Assembly: GCA_009996555.1 (NCBI GenBank)
Contig: JAACZX010000083.1
Coordinates: forward strand, 1-8,475
Source of the DNA: Chitinophagaceae bacterium
GTDB taxonomy: Bacteria > Bacteroidota > Bacteroidia > Chitinophagales > Chitinophagaceae
Direction of reading: 5' to 3'
DNA: 8,475 nt
Made by a program: the position numbers and the translations under genes. The notes below the pieces were generated by a model that saw only the letters and a list, made by a program, of their open reading frames with translations, searched no databases and was not told the DNA's origin. Below are positions 6,247 through 8,475 of the stretch, in pieces (position 1 is the stretch's first letter; the number at the start of each line of letters is the position of its first letter).

Positions 6247-8253
6247 ATGAAAACACGTTGGATGGTAGGCATGTTGATGCTCTGCATTTCTGTTTCATAT
6301 GCACAAACAATGCCCGATGTAAACAAGATGATGAAGATGAGCCCTGCTGAACTGGAAGCCTACAAAAAAGAAATGCAGAAGAAATACAGTGTGCAGGCAA
6401 AAGAAATTGCGCAGCAAGCCAATTTTAAATTGGATGAAATGACACTGCCTGATTTCAAGGTGCAGTTGCCAACAAAAGATGTAAAGCGGCTTTCATTGTT
6501 ACCTACACAACCACCTACATTAATTCAGTTGAGCGATATGTTGCGTACCACAAAGCAACAGATAGAAGCTGTGGTTAAACCTACAGTGATTCAGGAGGTA
6601 AAGAAAATTGTTACCGGACAAACTGCAGAAGCGCTTCAGCAATCGGCCATTGGAGAATTTTATGCTGACAGGCCTGAACAATCGTTACTCATTGCCATCG
6701 AAGCAGCGTTGAAAGATGTGAACGATCAAACAGGATGGAACAATGTTGCGGCTATTATGAATATGACGGGCTTGCAGCACAAAGCCATTCCGATATTGAT
6801 GAATCAACTGCAAAGCGATCCTAATAATAGTATGCTATTGAACAATATGGGACAGGCCTATCTTGGTCTTGGCGATATTGGATTAGCTGAACTGTTTTTA
6901 AAACAATGTTTGCAACACGATCCGTTAAACCCTGAAGCCAACCGCAGCATGGGTATGATCAAATTCTTCTATGAACAATATGAAGAAGGGATGAACTATT
7001 TTGAAAAAGAACTGGAGGTAGCTTATCGCCGCAGCACCATGGCGTTGATGCGTGGCAAAGACAAAGCGTTTAATATTTATCAACTCCGTAAGAAACGCAA
7101 TATTCCAAAGCGTGATTTTTTTGGTGAACTCTCTTTTCAGAATTTTAAAGTACCTGCCCTTCCTGAAACAACAGATGAAACAGCGGATGCTAAAATCAAA
7201 GGCGAATCATTTAATCAGTCAGTAACTGAAGAGATGATGTATTGGAACAGCAGAGCACAACTTTCTCCCGAAGAAATAAAAAGAGATGGCGAACAGATGC
7301 CCAGCATTTATGCCGACTATGTGGAAGCCTTGTTGAAAGATCTGCACGCTGTTTACACATCAGAAGAACTATTGCTCTTTAATGAGCTTGATATAAATCA
7401 TATCAGGTTAATGCTCGACAACTATCATGCAAAGCTGATGGCAGTACAATGCCCTTCGGCACCGGCCGGTGCCACACATGGTGAGTACGAAGCGTATATT
7501 AAAAAATGCTGCGACATAAAGAAGCCGATCATGGATGCTTTTGTTGCAGAGTATAATGCGTTTGTAACAAAAAGGGGTAAACGTGCATTAGGCATCTGGA
7601 AAGAATACCTGAATGATCTCATCAACATTGTGTCACTCGATCCAAGTGCAGGAAACAGGATAATGGTGTATCGCAGCCTGCAGCAATATTTTGTTGTGGT
7701 GGCGCAATGCTGGGGTAGCGGTCAGTTTTTAGATCCGCCGATGGAATGCAGCGTTGTACTTAGTACTGCCGAAGCCGATAGTATCATTGCTTCGTCACGC
7801 AATCTTGATCTCAGTTGTCCGCAGTGGTTGAATATTGAAATAGATGTAAAAGTAGCGAAGCTGAAAGCCGATTGTAATAAGTATGCTATTGAAGCAGGCA
7901 AATTCTGGCAGGCGGGTTACGAACATAATTTCAGAACAGGAACAACCACATTATCTGCAGGTGTTGGTGTGAAAGCAAAGTTTTTTGCAAACACTGGCGG
8001 TGCCGATCTGAAAGCGATGGTTTATGTTTCGTTTGATAATAATAATGAGTTCAGTGATGTAGGCATTATGGGTAAAGCATCCGTGAAAATCGGCGATACA
8101 CCTTTTGTTTTGGCAGGTGGAAACGGAAGCGCCGGTGGCACACTGGGTGGCACCGAAGGCGTGGTGAAATATGGTTTAGATTCCGGGTTTACATCAGGTG
8201 TAAAAGGAACCGGAGCATTGGCAGAAGTGGTGAAGATCGACAAGTCGTTATAA
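6247..8253 (+). CDS. Secreted TPR protein with unrecognised cysteine-containing and glycine-rich C-terminal half
   Basis: The ATG at 6247 is chosen because it opens a signal peptide (MKTRWMVGMLML..., cleavage near SYA|QT), giving 668 residues. The in-frame ATG at 6163 would place 28 odd residues before the signal. The mature N-terminus is Met- and Lys-rich and helical (about 22-60). Three TPR-like repeats follow at about 162-262, with typical NNMGQAYLGLGDIGLAELFL and DPLNPEA elements; such repeats bind other proteins. A charged linker (about 300-350) and a helical region (350-480) come next. Seven cysteines (402, 421, 422, 488, 501, 524, 543) lie in the second half and may form disulfides after export. 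Residues 560-668 are rich in Gly, Thr and Ser with alternating strand-like stretches (TTTLSAGVGVKAKFF, DLKAMVYVSF), suggesting a beta-sheet domain. I do not recognise the C-terminal half. A TATATTTT at 6218-6225 may be its -7 element. Confidence 0.85.
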   Translation: MKTRWMVGMLMLCISVSYAQTMPDVNKMMKMSPAELEAYKKEMQKKYSVQAKEIAQQANFKLDEMTLPDFKVQLPTKDVKRLSLLPTQPPTLIQLSDMLRTTKQQIEAVVKPTVIQEVKKIVTGQTAEALQQSAIGEFYADRPEQSLLIAIEAALKDVNDQTGWNNVAAIMNMTGLQHKAIPILMNQLQSDPNNSMLLNNMGQAYLGLGDIGLAELFLKQCLQHDPLNPEANRSMGMIKFFYEQYEEGMNYFEKELEVAYRRSTMALMRGKDKAFNIYQLRKKRNIPKRDFFGELSFQNFKVPALPETTDETADAKIKGESFNQSVTEEMMYWNSRAQLSPEEIKRDGEQMPSIYADYVEALLKDLHAVYTSEELLLFNELDINHIRLMLDNYHAKLMAVQCPSAPAGATHGEYEAYIKKCCDIKKPIMDAFVAEYNAFVTKRGKRALGIWKEYLNDLINIVSLDPSAGNRIMVYRSLQQYFVVVAQCWGSGQFLDPPMECSVVLSTAEADSIIASSRNLDLSCPQWLNIEIDVKVAKLKADCNKYAIEAGKFWQAGYEHNFRTGTTTLSAGVGVKAKFFANTGGADLKAMVYVSFDNNNEFSDVGIMGKASVKIGDTPFVLAGGNGSAGGTLGGTEGVVKYGLDSGFTSGVKGTGALAEVVKIDKSL

Positions 8254-8261
8254 ACGATTGC

Positions 8262-8475
8262 TTATACGAATTTGCTGATGCTGTTCATATAACCAAGATG
8301 CAACCCTTCATGATAATTATTGAATTGAAACGCATCTTGTAGTGTGGCAAGATAGAAACCGGTGCCTGTCATACGTTCAGTAAAGCTTACAAACTTTCCG
8401 TTGGCGAGATCGGTTTCTGTTTTTTCAATGAGTGATGATAATAATTCTTTTAGTTCATCAGCTTCTTCTTGTGAA
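8262..8475 (-). CDS. DinB-like family protein, C-terminal part (5' end outside window)
   Basis: A minus-strand frame is open from the window edge (first full codon at 8474) to stop TAA at 8264-8262, giving 70 residues. It begins SQEEADELKELLSSLIEKTETDL, a helix, and ends NNYHEGLHLGYMNSISKFV. The HxxxHxG pattern in this last helix is typical of the DinB/YfiT four-helix-bundle superfamily, where such His residues help bind a divalent metal. Members include thiol-dependent transferases and many uncharacterised proteins, so the reaction cannot be named. The first part, with the remaining metal ligand, is missing. It converges on the TPR gene with only 8 nt between the stop codons and no terminator hairpin that I can find. 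Confidence 0.7.
   Translation of the reverse strand, partial: SQEEADELKELLSSLIEKTETDLANGKFVSFTERMTGTGFYLATLQDAFQFNNYHEGLHLGYMNSISKFV

Noticed and set aside
8238..8258. Short palindromes CGACAAGTCG and TCGTTATAAACGA at the end of the TPR gene as a possible terminator.
   Set aside because: The stems are 4-5 bp with 2-3-nt loops and no T-run follows on either strand.

Overview
The window looks like ordinary chromosome from a member of the Bacteroidota, most likely a Chitinophagaceae-type bacterium. This is an inference from several signals: secreted proteins whose signal peptides end in 'A|Q', a TonB-plug-like protein end, promoter-like elements of the Bacteroidetes type (TTG, about 20 nt, TAnnTTTG), starts without clear Shine-Dalgarno sequences, and a secreted Tricorn-type peptidase. 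Base composition and codon use look uniform. I see no mobile element, CRISPR array, tRNA, rRNA or phage gene.

Left part (1-1830). The end of a plug-domain-like protein (+) is followed by a probable 45-residue gene on the minus strand that has its own promoter-like sequence and terminator. A divergent pair on the plus strand comes next: an ICMT/PEMT-type membrane methyltransferase-family protein, then a secreted protein of unknown function. That unit ends at a perfect 16-bp bidirectional terminator.

Middle (1821-6047). Three minus-strand genes follow: a small conserved membrane protein, a GNAT acetyltransferase, and a 1090-residue secreted Tricorn-type serine peptidase of family S41. The peptidase has its own terminator and a good promoter candidate, so it is probably transcribed separately from the two genes downstream of it.

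Right part (6048-8475). A 199-nt divergent intergenic region separates the peptidase from a 668-residue secreted TPR protein (+) with an unrecognised cysteine-containing and glycine-rich C-terminal half. Only 8 nt separate its stop codon from that of a convergent, partial DinB-like gene (-).

The genes do not form an obvious pathway. Several products go to or across the envelope: the plug protein, methyltransferase-like protein, unknown secreted protein, small membrane protein, Tricorn and TPR protein. I find no convincing evidence of a new multi-gene system. The best items for a second look are the small 45-residue gene, the C-terminal half of the TPR protein, the Ser-to-Gly change next to the Tricorn catalytic His, and the stop codon that runs into a shared terminator.
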